Assembly (NCBI GenBank): GCA_017934745.1
Contig: JAGBIY010000009.1
Location: 62,001-126,000, forward strand
Length of the DNA stretch: 64,000 nt
DNA from: Treponema sp.
GTDB taxonomy: Bacteria; Spirochaetota; Spirochaetia; Treponematales; Treponemataceae
Direction of reading: 5' to 3'
The notes under the pieces were generated by a model. It ran no database searches and was not told the DNA's origin. It saw only the letters and a list, made by a program, of their open reading frames with translations. Numbering within the stretch: the stretch's first letter is position 1; the number at the start of each line of letters is the position of its first letter. The translations under genes and the position numbers were made by a program. Of this stretch, positions 51,208 to 57,815 are shown one piece after another.

Positions 51208-52547
51208 AAAACTTTTCTTCTTTTCCTTTCCAGAAGCAAGAACACAATACCACACAAAGTAATCTGCACAAAGGTTGAGGACGGTGTCGCAAGCCCGATT
51301 CTGAAAAGCGTCGGGTTCACCGTCCGGCTCATCAAAAACGAGACCGGAATGCGCACGCCGAATGCGCCCACGATTCCCTGAATCATCACAAATGAAGTTT
51401 TTCCGCAGCCGTTGAAATAACCGATGAAGCAGAACAGGAACGAAACAAAAAGAGTGTCGATTGCATAGGCCTTGAGGTAAGAGTGGGCGGCCGCAACGAC
51501 CTCCCCGTCCTTGGAGAAGACGGCGGCGAGAAGATTTCCGTGGAAGAAGGCGAAATAGCCCATGAACAGGCCGCAGACCAAAGAGGCCGCAATTGAGTAG
51601 AAAAGGGCTTTTTGCGCCCGGTCATATTTTCCGGCACCGATGTTCTGGGCGACAAACGCGCTCAAGGACTGGGAGAACGCCGACGGAACAAGCATGATGA
51701 ATCCGCAGACGCGCTCCGCAACTCCAACCCCCGCGGAAGCAATCAGACCGAGCCTGTTGATGATTGCCGCAATCACAAGGAAAGACACGGTGACAAGCCC
51801 GTCCTGGAGAGAAATCGGCGCGCCAGTCTTGCAGACAAGAGCGACAAGCTGCCCCTGCCAACGGATGTTCTTTTTTGAAAAAGCAAAGGGAAGCCCCCTC
51901 TTTTTCACCACAATCAGACAGAAAAGCACGCTCAAAGCCTGAGCAATGACGGTCGCAAGTGCCGCTCCGCTTGCCGCCATATCGAAGACGGCGACGAAAA
52001 GCAGGTCTGCGAAAATGTTCACGACGCAGGCGACAAGGACCGTGACAAGAGGCGTTTTTGAATCCCCCATGCCGCGGAAAACTCCGCCCATCACATTGTA
52101 GGCTGTGATGAAAACCGTTCCCGCGGAGCAGATGTGGACGTACATGCACGTTTTCTCGAAAGCTTCCTTTGGAGTCTGCATGAGGATGGCGAACGGCTCG
52201 GTGAGAAAAATCATCAGAACCGTCACGAAAAGCGCAAGCAGGGCAAAGAAGATTACGCTCGTTCCAACGATGTCGGCGGCCTTCTCTTTTTTCCCAGCAC
52301 CAAGAGCCTGCCCCATCTGGATGGTCGTTCCCATGGCAAGCCCCACGATTATGAATGTGATTGTCTGCATCATCATGGTTCCCGTGGCGACAGCGGAAAC
52401 ATCAGCCGCATTCCCAAACTGCCCGACAATCAGCAAATCAACCGCGCCGTAAAACGACTGCAGGAACAAAGCTCCAAGAACAGGGAGCGCGAAACGAAGA
52501 AGCCGTGGAGCGATTTTCCCGGATGTGAACAAAGTTGTCTCAGACAT
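51192..52547 (-). CDS. MATE-family multidrug efflux pump
   Basis: The 451-residue protein has twelve predicted helices in two similar halves. Family segments are LRFALPVLGALFLQSFYGAVDLLIVG at the start, GMGDSKTPLVTVL, and GVAERVCGFIMLVPSAFSQSLSAFVAQNIGAGK in the second half. MATE pumps export cationic drugs or metabolites using H+ or Na+. The ATG at 52547 follows GGAGGG; upstream codons belong to a leader with a terminator-like hairpin. Its 3' end runs into a beta-helix gene fragment. Confidence 0.93.
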   Translation of the reverse strand: MSETTLFTSGKIAPRLLRFALPVLGALFLQSFYGAVDLLIVGQFGNAADVSAVATGTMMMQTITFIIVGLAMGTTIQMGQALGAGKKEKAADIVGTSVIFFALLALFVTVLMIFLTEPFAILMQTPKEAFEKTCMYVHICSAGTVFITAYNVMGGVFRGMGDSKTPLVTVLVACVVNIFADLLFVAVFDMAASGAALATVIAQALSVLFCLIVVKKRGLPFAFSKKNIRWQGQLVALVCKTGAPISLQDGLVTVSFLVIAAIINRLGLIASAGVGVAERVCGFIMLVPSAFSQSLSAFVAQNIGAGKYDRAQKALFYSIAASLVCGLFMGYFAFFHGNLLAAVFSKDGEVVAAAHSYLKAYAIDTLFVSFLFCFIGYFNGCGKTSFVMIQGIVGAFGVRIPVSFLMSRTVNPTLFRIGLATPSSTFVQITLCGIVFLLLERKRRKVLSGGS

Positions 52548-52568
52548 GAACCCTCCAAAATAAAAAAA

Positions 52569-52612
52569 GGCTGGATAAAATTCAGGCATTCCAACCTGCA
52601 CCTTATCCAGCC
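52569..52612 (-). promoter_or_regulatory. Terminator-like hairpin in the MATE leader (attenuator candidate)
   Basis: In the mRNA direction, GGCTGGATAA pairs with TTATCCAGCC over a 24-base loop that has an inner CAGG/CCTG pair, and is followed at once by TTTTTTTATTTT and then the GGAGGG ribosome site of the MATE gene. Two more small hairpins precede it (ACACGC-GCGTGT and GTCATT-AATGAC, about 52611-52651). The layout is that of a leader attenuator or riboswitch; no known class was recognised. Confidence 0.6.
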
Positions 52613-52753
52613 TGTCATTTCCATTTGAATGACACGCCCTCCGCGTGTGTTTTTCCATCGTATAAAATCTGATGTAAAAAATCAACGAATGATTCGGCAT
52701 GATTATTCAGCAAATTCCAGGTTAATGCTAAAATGCCCGCGCGAGGAAACTTT

Positions 52754-52981
52754 ATGGCAAGCATTTTGATAAAAGACACGACCCGCGAACAGCGCGAGCA
52801 GATTGTGCGGGAGTCACTGGGAGACGACTACGATGTCGGCTGCGGCTACGAATCCACCGGCATCAACTATCAGCTTTACATCGACGGAATCAAGGAACTC
52901 CGCGAACTGAACATGGAAGCGAACTGCGGCTTTGAAGTCGCCCACCCGGAAGAACAAAAATCCGGCTGCGGCATGTCGTGA
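52754..52981 (+). CDS. Small conserved cysteine-containing protein
   Basis: The 75-residue product (MASILIKDTTREQREQIVRE...) matches a type of short protein seen in gut Firmicutes and spirochaetes that begins with a KDTT-RE-R-IV-ESL pattern and has Cys residues, here CGYES and later NCGF and SGCGMS. AGGAAA lies seven bases before the ATG. Function is unknown; metal binding is possible. It is followed by repeat copy 3. Confidence 0.7.
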   Translation: MASILIKDTTREQREQIVRESLGDDYDVGCGYESTGINYQLYIDGIKELRELNMEANCGFEVAHPEEQKSGCGMS

Positions 52982-53003
52982 CGAAAAGCAATTTTTTTTA
53001 TTA

Positions 53004-53190
53004 GGTCGAATGTCAAGTTTATGCATATCGTAGTTGCAGAAACAGGCTCCCAGCGGGAACCTACCCATGAAAACGGCTGTACCGCTTCGCGGTGGCGTTA
53101 ACATCGCTTGCGATGTTTAGTGTTTTGATGGGCAGAACCCCGCTTCCGCTCGTTTCTGCCATTACACTGTAAAAACTCGACTTTCGCTCC
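53004..53190. repeat. Palindromic dispersed repeat, copy 3, with nested hairpin
   Basis: This copy matches copy 2 at both ends (GGTCGAATGTCAAGTTT at 53004 and AAACTCGACTTTCGCTCC at 53173). The inner stem CCCATGAAAAC (53064-53074) pairs with 53122-53132 with one mismatch. An extra palindrome, AACATCGC-TT-GCGATGTT (53100-53117), is inserted beside the tip, making it about 20 bases longer. It sits between the 3' ends of convergent genes. Confidence 0.85.
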
Positions 53191-53196
53191 ATCCCC

Positions 53197-53535
53197 CTAC
53201 TCACCCATCTTGTCAACGAAAAAGTCCAGGCATTCCTGGGCGTTCTTCGGAAGCGTCTCCATTTTCGCGATGAGCGGCCGGTATTTCTGGAAGAGCTGGA
53301 TTTCGCGCGCGATGTCGGCGTCCGAGACTGCCGACGGCTTTCCCGTGACAAGGTATTCCACGCTCACACCAAGTGCCTGCGCAATCTTGACGGCATTTTC
53401 CGCCGACGGCATCTTCGCGGCCGCCGAAAGGTACTGGTCGATTGTCCTCCGGCTTATCCCCGTCTTCTCCGAAAGCTCCTTCACCTTCATGTTCTTGAAT
53501 TCCAACTCGCTCTTCAAATTTTCCCTGAACGCCAT
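53197..53535 (-). CDS. XRE-family transcriptional regulator
   Basis: The 112-residue protein has an N-terminal helix-turn-helix (LKSELEFKNMKVKELSEKTG, SRRTIDQYLSAAAKMPSAEN) and a C-terminal helical region. It faces away from the AAA+ operon that begins 208 bases upstream on the other strand, so it is a candidate regulator of that operon. A fragment of the dispersed repeat lies in the shared promoter region. Confidence 0.85.
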   Translation of the reverse strand: MAFRENLKSELEFKNMKVKELSEKTGISRRTIDQYLSAAAKMPSAENAVKIAQALGVSVEYLVTGKPSAVSDADIAREIQLFQKYRPLIAKMETLPKNAQECLDFFVDKMGE

Positions 53536-53620
53536 GACGTAAGGTTACTTCTATCTGCGTAAATTTTTCCTTGAATTACCACTTTAGAAAGATTAGAATT
53601 AGAGATACGCAAAAAGAAGT

Positions 53621-53666
53621 AAGGCAAATGCCGAGTTTGCGCAAATAGTAGTTGCCGAAACGCGAC
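53621..53666. repeat. Fragment of the dispersed palindromic repeat (left end only)
   Basis: AAGGCAAATGCCGAGTTTGC and the following bases through GTAGTTGCCGAAAC line up with the first 46 bases of copy 2 with about one quarter changed. The rest of the element is absent. It lies in the promoter region of the AAA+ operon. Confidence 0.6.
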
Positions 53667-53743
53667 TTTTTGCAAAAAGTTTTTTTCCGCAATCGGGAAA
53701 TGATAGTGACGGAGAGTAGAATCGAGGAACGAATGGAGGAAAT

Positions 53744-55081
53744 ATGAGTGATGCAACATTCACGAACTTGTCAGGAATGCAAATTGGCAAGGAAATTGAA
53801 AAGCGTCTTTGCGAAAATGCCGAGAAATGGCAGAAGAAGAACAACATTCCAGTCCGAATCATCGCCGAGAAATCGGACACGGAAGATGTCTACAAGTTCG
53901 TATTCGAAAAGGAAATCCCGAACAAGCTTGCTGGCGGTGTGCAGAAGGAAATGCTCCACGCTTCCATTGATACGGTTGCAAGGGATTTCTGCGCAAGCCT
54001 GAAAGGAAAAGTCCGATTCGTCGTCTACGTCGGATTTTCCGACGAACAAGTGAAAAAGACTTTTTCCGAAAAGAAAAGCAGCACACAAGAAAGCACTCCA
54101 CGCCTCAACGTCTCTCCCGTCGAACCAAAATACGCGCTTTCGCAGGTTGTCCTTCCCGACGATGTGAAAAGCGAAATAGAAAAAGTCGTCCTCCTTCTAA
54201 AGAACATGAGCAGGATTTACTACGAATGGGGCTTCATCGACATTGACGCTTCCCCACGCTCAATCGTGAACCTATGGGGACCGCCGGGAACGGGAAAGAC
54301 CATGACAGTCCACGCAATCGCAAAGGAAATGGGCAAAAAAATCCTCGTCCTCAACTATGCGGACATCGAGTCAAAATATGTTGGAGACGCACCAAAGAAT
54401 CTCGTAGCCGCATTCGACATGGCGGAAAAAGAGGATGCCGTTGTCTTTTTTGACGAAGCAGATTCGTTTCTTGGAAAAAGAATAACCAATGTGGATTCTG
54501 GAAGCGAGCAGGCGATAAATTCCCTCAGAAGCCAAATGCTGATGAAGCTGGAAGAATTCAATGGAATCGTGTTTTTTGCGACGAACCTTCACGAAAACTA
54601 CGACAGGGCTTTTGAGAGCAGAATATTGAAGCACATTGAATTCAAGCTTCCTAATGCCGAAGCGAGAAAATTCATCATAAAAGGCAAACTTCCAAAAAAC
54701 GCCCCCTACTCGGCTGAGGTGCGCACAGAGAACGGTACGTTTGACGACACGCTTTTGACAAAACTCGCGGAAACAATAGAGGGTTTCTCCGGCAGAGAGA
54801 TAAAGAACTGTGTCCTTGAATCGCTCGTTGCAGCTTCTGCAGCAGAGCCGCCACTCGTGACGGAAAAAATCCTCACAGAAACATTCGCAAAGAAAAAAGA
54901 GGAAATGGATTCTTTGAAGCGAAAAGAAAAAGAGCGCAAGGAAAAGCTATCCGCAAAGGTAAAAAAGAATCTGGAAGACAAGAATTTCAACGTCAAGAAA
55001 ATCGACGAAAACGGAAACGAGCAAATCATTTCTGCCGACGAAGCAGAAAATGAAAATAAAAAAGAAGGAGAACAACTATGA
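53744..55081 (+). CDS. AAA+ ATPase of the FtsH/Cdc48-like class
   Basis: The 445-residue cytoplasmic protein has a mixed N-terminal domain (about 1-140), then an AAA+ module: Walker A GPPGTGKT at about 179-186, Walker B VVFFDEADSF at about 233-242, sensor-1 FFATN near 278-282, an arginine-finger region DRAFESRILKH, and the small helical lid. There is no protease domain or membrane helix. The end is Lys/Glu-rich with NVKKIDENGNEQIISADEAE, which resembles the tails of the following gene products. Its start codon is ATG after GGAGG. The stop overlaps the next gene (ATGA). Confidence 0.9.
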   Translation: MSDATFTNLSGMQIGKEIEKRLCENAEKWQKKNNIPVRIIAEKSDTEDVYKFVFEKEIPNKLAGGVQKEMLHASIDTVARDFCASLKGKVRFVVYVGFSDEQVKKTFSEKKSSTQESTPRLNVSPVEPKYALSQVVLPDDVKSEIEKVVLLLKNMSRIYYEWGFIDIDASPRSIVNLWGPPGTGKTMTVHAIAKEMGKKILVLNYADIESKYVGDAPKNLVAAFDMAEKEDAVVFFDEADSFLGKRITNVDSGSEQAINSLRSQMLMKLEEFNGIVFFATNLHENYDRAFESRILKHIEFKLPNAEARKFIIKGKLPKNAPYSAEVRTENGTFDDTLLTKLAETIEGFSGREIKNCVLESLVAASAAEPPLVTEKILTETFAKKKEEMDSLKRKEKERKEKLSAKVKKNLEDKNFNVKKIDENGNEQIISADEAENENKKEGEQL

Positions 55082-55521
55082 GTAGTTTCATGAACGACAA
55101 GGACACTCTTCTCGACGAGTTTTCAATACTTCTGAAAAAGAAGGCATTGGAAATGGGCAAAGAATTTGTTGAATATTTCAATGAATTCAAAACATCTTTG
55201 GACGAACTCGGCGGTTGGAAAGGCCTGTTCGAATATGCGAGAAACGTAGAGGAGAAAGTCGTCGACACTTTTTCTTTCGAGGATTGCATCAAATGGATTA
55301 AGTCGTACCTCAATCCGCAGATACACGGAGGAGCAATAATTTTCAGAAAGAAAAACGACGCGAAAAGCGAAAAGAAGCTCACTCTCAAAGTGTGCTACAT
55401 GGGAAAAGACGGCCAGCCGCTGCGCGACAACGAAAGCAAGCATCTCATAGTCAGGTGCGACTCAGTATCGGACGATTTGAAAAATGCGTTCGGCGACAAA
55501 GACATGATTGTCGTGAAATAG
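55078..55521 (+). CDS. Small protein 1 of the AAA+ operon, shared C-terminal tail
   Basis: The 147-residue product is helical at first (about 1-80, LLDEFSILLKKKALEMGKEF) and then has a beta-type segment, VCYMGKDGQPLRDNE, and ends in SVSDDLKNAFGDKDMIVVK. The last 43 residues line up without gaps with those of the 55873 gene product. It overlaps the AAA+ gene by four bases. No family is recognised. Confidence 0.78.
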   Translation: MSSFMNDKDTLLDEFSILLKKKALEMGKEFVEYFNEFKTSLDELGGWKGLFEYARNVEEKVVDTFSFEDCIKWIKSYLNPQIHGGAIIFRKKNDAKSEKKLTLKVCYMGKDGQPLRDNESKHLIVRCDSVSDDLKNAFGDKDMIVVK

Positions 55522-55530
55522 GAGAAAAAA

Positions 55531-55863
55531 ATGATTGTAAGTTTTTTCATAGAACTGCTCCACACAATTTGGAATTTCATAAAGCACATAATCGTCGGAA
55601 TCCTAAACTTCGGAGACCACATCGTAAATTTCTTCAAAAATCCTAATCGTCTAAGAACCCTCAAGCACGACTCTGACATAATGGCAACCACCATAAAAGA
55701 GAATCTTGGTAATGGAAATTACAATCTCGTCAACTGTCTGTTCGACAAGTCGACAGAGCAAGTCGTCGAAATGGAAACCAACGCACAGGGAATCGAAGCG
55801 TCAGGCATCGATGAGCAAACAAGAAGCGCATTCGGCGACAAAGACATGATTGTGCTCAAATAG
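55531..55863 (+). CDS. Small protein 2 of the AAA+ operon, membrane-anchored
   Basis: The 110-residue product has an N-terminal amphipathic or transmembrane helix (SFFIELLHTIWNFIKHIIVG), then FFKNPNRLRTLKHDSDIM, NCLFDKSTEQVVEME, and ends in RSAFGDKDMIVLK. The soluble part is clearly paralogous to that of the next gene (FFK-P, CxFDKSxEQV, AFGDKDMIVLK). The GGAG site before its ATG is close to the stop of the previous gene. Confidence 0.78.
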   Translation: MIVSFFIELLHTIWNFIKHIIVGILNFGDHIVNFFKNPNRLRTLKHDSDIMATTIKENLGNGNYNLVNCLFDKSTEQVVEMETNAQGIEASGIDEQTRSAFGDKDMIVLK

Positions 55864-55872
55864 GAGAAGCGT

Positions 55873-56265
55873 ATGCCAATATTGTTTGTTGCACTCGGAG
55901 TGGTCGCGGTTCTTGTGGCAGCCTCCGCAATGAAGAAAAAGCCAGCCACAAAAGCCTCAAAGGCAATCAGTGCTGCACTCTTCAAGTCGCTGTCGCCAAA
56001 AAACGTAGAGATTCTCGAATTTGAGGAAATAATAAAGTTCTTCAAGCAACCAGAGATTCTGCAAATTCTCAAATCGAACGCGAACCTCATGGCGGTGGCC
56101 ATCATGGATAAAAAAACTGACGGACATATTGTCGTGGCCTGCATTTTCGACAAAAGCAAAGAGCAAGTCGCAGACATGCAAAAAGCGACGGCATGGAAAG
56201 CAAAAGCTCTCTCAGATGAGGTGAAAGCCGCATTCGGCGACAAGGACATGATTGTGCTCAAATAA
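55873..56265 (+). CDS. Small protein 3 of the AAA+ operon, membrane-anchored
   Basis: The 130-residue product begins with a single transmembrane helix (MPILFVALGVVAVLVAASAM) and a basic linker (KKKPATKASK). Its soluble part has EFEEIIKFFKQPEILQILK, VVACIFDKSKEQVADMQ and the end SDEVKAAFGDKDMIVLK. It is a tandem paralogue of the preceding gene. It ends just before a strong terminator at 56273. Confidence 0.78.
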   Translation: MPILFVALGVVAVLVAASAMKKKPATKASKAISAALFKSLSPKNVEILEFEEIIKFFKQPEILQILKSNANLMAVAIMDKKTDGHIVVACIFDKSKEQVADMQKATAWKAKALSDEVKAAFGDKDMIVLK

Positions 56266-56272
56266 CGCTATC

Positions 56273-56310
56273 GGCATGGAGAAAAAACAAAACACCTCCA
56301 TGCCTTTTTT
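56273..56310 (+). terminator. Intrinsic terminator inside the AAA+ operon
   Basis: GGCATGGAG pairs with CTCCATGCC (9 bp) around a loop of A and C, followed by TTTTTT. The AAGGAG ribosome site of the DUF1232 gene begins two bases after the T run, so readthrough or antitermination would set DUF1232 expression. Confidence 0.88.
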
Positions 56311-56322
56311 AAGGAGAATAAA

Positions 56323-56910
56323 ATGGCTTACGACTATGACGAAAAAAAAGCCGAGGAAATGGCTAAAAGATTCGGCAGCAATGCCTCGGAAAGCGACATA
56401 AATAATGTGCGCGACAATCTGGACAAGATGAACAGAGGACCTTTAAAAAAAGTCTGGGGAAAGGTGACTCAACTTTGGGAAGCTTTCAATTCGCCAGACA
56501 CGCCAGCCTCCGCAAAGGCGATAATCATAGGCGCACTTTTGTATGCGGTCAGCCCTCTCGATGTCATTCCAGATGTCATTCCAGTGCTCGGTCTCACAGA
56601 TGATGCAGGAGTCATCGGTCTAGCATTTACGCAAGTAATGAGGCTAGTCGGCAGTTTGGCAATAGGGAAAGTCATTGTAAATGTAATCACAGTTTTTTAC
56701 CTTTCGATAAATACACTTAGGGATTATTTGCGCAAGAGAAAAGCAAAAAAACTGATAGTGGGGAAAATAAATGAATGCCGAAAAAACAAAGGGTATAATG
56801 AGATTAATATAAGCTTACTTGACGAGAATGGTAATAAAACTGAAGAAGCAACATTTGAAGCTCAAGAACAGGCTTCAGATATCCATGAAGGAATGGTGCT
56901 GACAGCATAG
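56323..56910 (+). CDS. DUF1232 (YkvA-family) membrane protein with related tail
   Basis: The 195-residue protein carries the YkvA/DUF1232 motif AIIIGALLYAVSPLDVIPDV followed by IPVLGLTDDAGVIGLA, with two hydrophobic helices, then a second hydrophobic stretch (IGKVIVNVITVFYLSINTL). The C-terminal 45 residues, YNEINISLLDENGNKTEEAT and then EAQEQASDIHEGMVLTA, resemble the tails of the other proteins in this operon and the DENGN part of the AAA+ tail. YkvA function is not established. An AAGGAG site precedes the ATG. Confidence 0.85.
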   Translation: MAYDYDEKKAEEMAKRFGSNASESDINNVRDNLDKMNRGPLKKVWGKVTQLWEAFNSPDTPASAKAIIIGALLYAVSPLDVIPDVIPVLGLTDDAGVIGLAFTQVMRLVGSLAIGKVIVNVITVFYLSINTLRDYLRKRKAKKLIVGKINECRKNKGYNEINISLLDENGNKTEEATFEAQEQASDIHEGMVLTA

Positions 56911-56947
56911 CCTAATTTTTCCCCCCCCAAAAAAGGAGCCCCCAAAA

Positions 56948-57199
56948 ATGCCAAAATTCTACTGCCAATACTGCGGCACTTACGCCATCTCAATCCAGTC
57001 GCTCACCGCCAGAAGATGCGTCCGGCACCCGCTCGGCGTGAACAAGGGAAACTGCGCTCTCTACGAGGGAAGCGAGAAAAGCGAATACTTCTGCAAATTC
57101 TGCGGTTGCCGCGCGCCGTCGATACAAAGCCTCACCGCAAGGAGATGCGCAAGGCACCCAGCCGGCGTGAACAAGGGAAACTGCGCGCCTGCGCTGTGA
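56948..57199 (+). CDS. Tandem zinc-ribbon-like small protein
   Basis: The 83-residue product is two copies of one 33-residue unit: YCQYCGTYAISIQSLTARRC through VNKGNC and FCKFCGCRAPSIQSLTARRC through VNKGNC. Each has CxxC, a later Cys and His in ARRCxRHP, and a final Cys, which could bind one zinc ion. Single-unit relatives occur in Bacteroidetes and other gut bacteria. A GGAG site precedes the ATG. Its last codons and stop lie in the 27-base direct repeat at 57184-57210. Confidence 0.78.
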   Translation: MPKFYCQYCGTYAISIQSLTARRCVRHPLGVNKGNCALYEGSEKSEYFCKFCGCRAPSIQSLTARRCARHPAGVNKGNCAPAL

Positions 57200-57210
57200 G
57201 GCGGACGCGC
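57184..57210 (+). repeat. 27-base direct repeat flanking the HigBA cassette (left)
   Basis: CGCGCCTGCGCTGTGAGGCG and the following GACGCGC are identical at 57184-57210 and 57753-57779. The left copy holds the last codons and stop of the zinc-ribbon gene. The segment between the copies contains the HigB remnant and HigA. Confidence 0.85.
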
Positions 57211-57254
57211 ACGGATTCGTTGATTCTGTAACAACATAATGGTACACTCTTTGT

Positions 57255-57430
57255 ATGAAAGAATACATTGCATATCAAGGCGAAAAATTCACAGCGGAAA
57301 AATCATCATCACGAACGCATTTGTAAAGAAGAGTCAAAAACTGAAAAAACAGGACAAGGAATGTGCGATTTCTGCCCGCACTGACTACTTGGAGCGAATC
57401 AAGGAGGGGACTTACTATGAATCAGACTAA
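57255..57430 (+). pseudogene. HigB/Gp49-like toxin with internal deletion and frame change
   Basis: The reading starts as MKEYIAYQGEKFTAE, the N-terminus of a phage-type HigB (RelE superfamily), then stops after the frame is lost. In another frame, after CACAGCGG, it continues GKIIITNAFVKKSQKLKKQD through DYLERIKEGTYYESD, the normal C-terminus. The middle of the protein, about 60-odd residues by family length, is absent. A short stretch, ACAGCGGAAA, fits both sides of the junction, which suggests deletion between micro-repeats. Confidence 0.8.
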
Positions 57431-57728
57431 AAGCACTTTTGAGCGCATGATGGAAAATCCCGAGTGGAAGGCGGATTTTGAGAACGGCTATAGAGAATTT
57501 CTCATCTCGGAATTTCTCTGCGAACAGATGGAGCATTCCAACTTGAGCGTAAGGGAACTCGCTTCAAAAGCAGGAGTTTCCCCGACGACAATCCAGCACC
57601 TGCGGACTGGCAAAGCGGAAAACGTGAAGGTGAAGACGCTGCTTTCCGTATTGCGAGAGCTTGGGTTCTGCCTAAAGCCTGTTGCGGTAGCTCATGCGAT
57701 AGATTCCTCTTTCACGCGTCTCTACTAG
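57417..57728 (+). CDS. HigA-type helix-turn-helix antitoxin
   Basis: The 103-residue product has an XRE-type helix-turn-helix (LSVRELASKAGVSPTTIQHL then RTGKAENVKVKTLLSVLREL) and an N-terminal acidic portion typical of HigA proteins whose toxin gene precedes them. AGGAGGGG lies before the ATG, which overlaps the end of the toxin remnant. The antitoxin is intact while its toxin is not. Confidence 0.85.
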   Translation: MNQTKSTFERMMENPEWKADFENGYREFLISEFLCEQMEHSNLSVRELASKAGVSPTTIQHLRTGKAENVKVKTLLSVLRELGFCLKPVAVAHAIDSSFTRLY

Positions 57729-57752
57729 AATCCCGCCCATTTTGACCCCCGC

Positions 57753-57779
57753 CGCGCCTGCGCTGTGAGGCGGACGCGC
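57753..57779 (+). repeat. 27-base direct repeat flanking the HigBA cassette (right)
   Basis: Identical to 57184-57210. It lies about 25 bases after the HigA stop and outside any gene. The two copies bracket a 542-base block. Confidence 0.85.
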
Positions 57780-57815
57780 GCGGACGTGAAAGATGTTCCG
57801 TTTCAGTTCAAATTT

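Noticed and set aside
52611..52660. Guanidine-II (mini-ykkC) riboswitch in the MATE leader
   Set aside because: Two small hairpins are present, but the loops do not have the required ACGR sequence.
51192..52700. MATE start at 52700
   Set aside because: The extra 51 residues are read from the leader with the hairpins and lack a ribosome site; 52547 has a good one.
34721..53190. CRISPR array made of the repeat copies
   Set aside because: There are few copies kilobases apart, they are inverted, and no spacers or cas genes are present.
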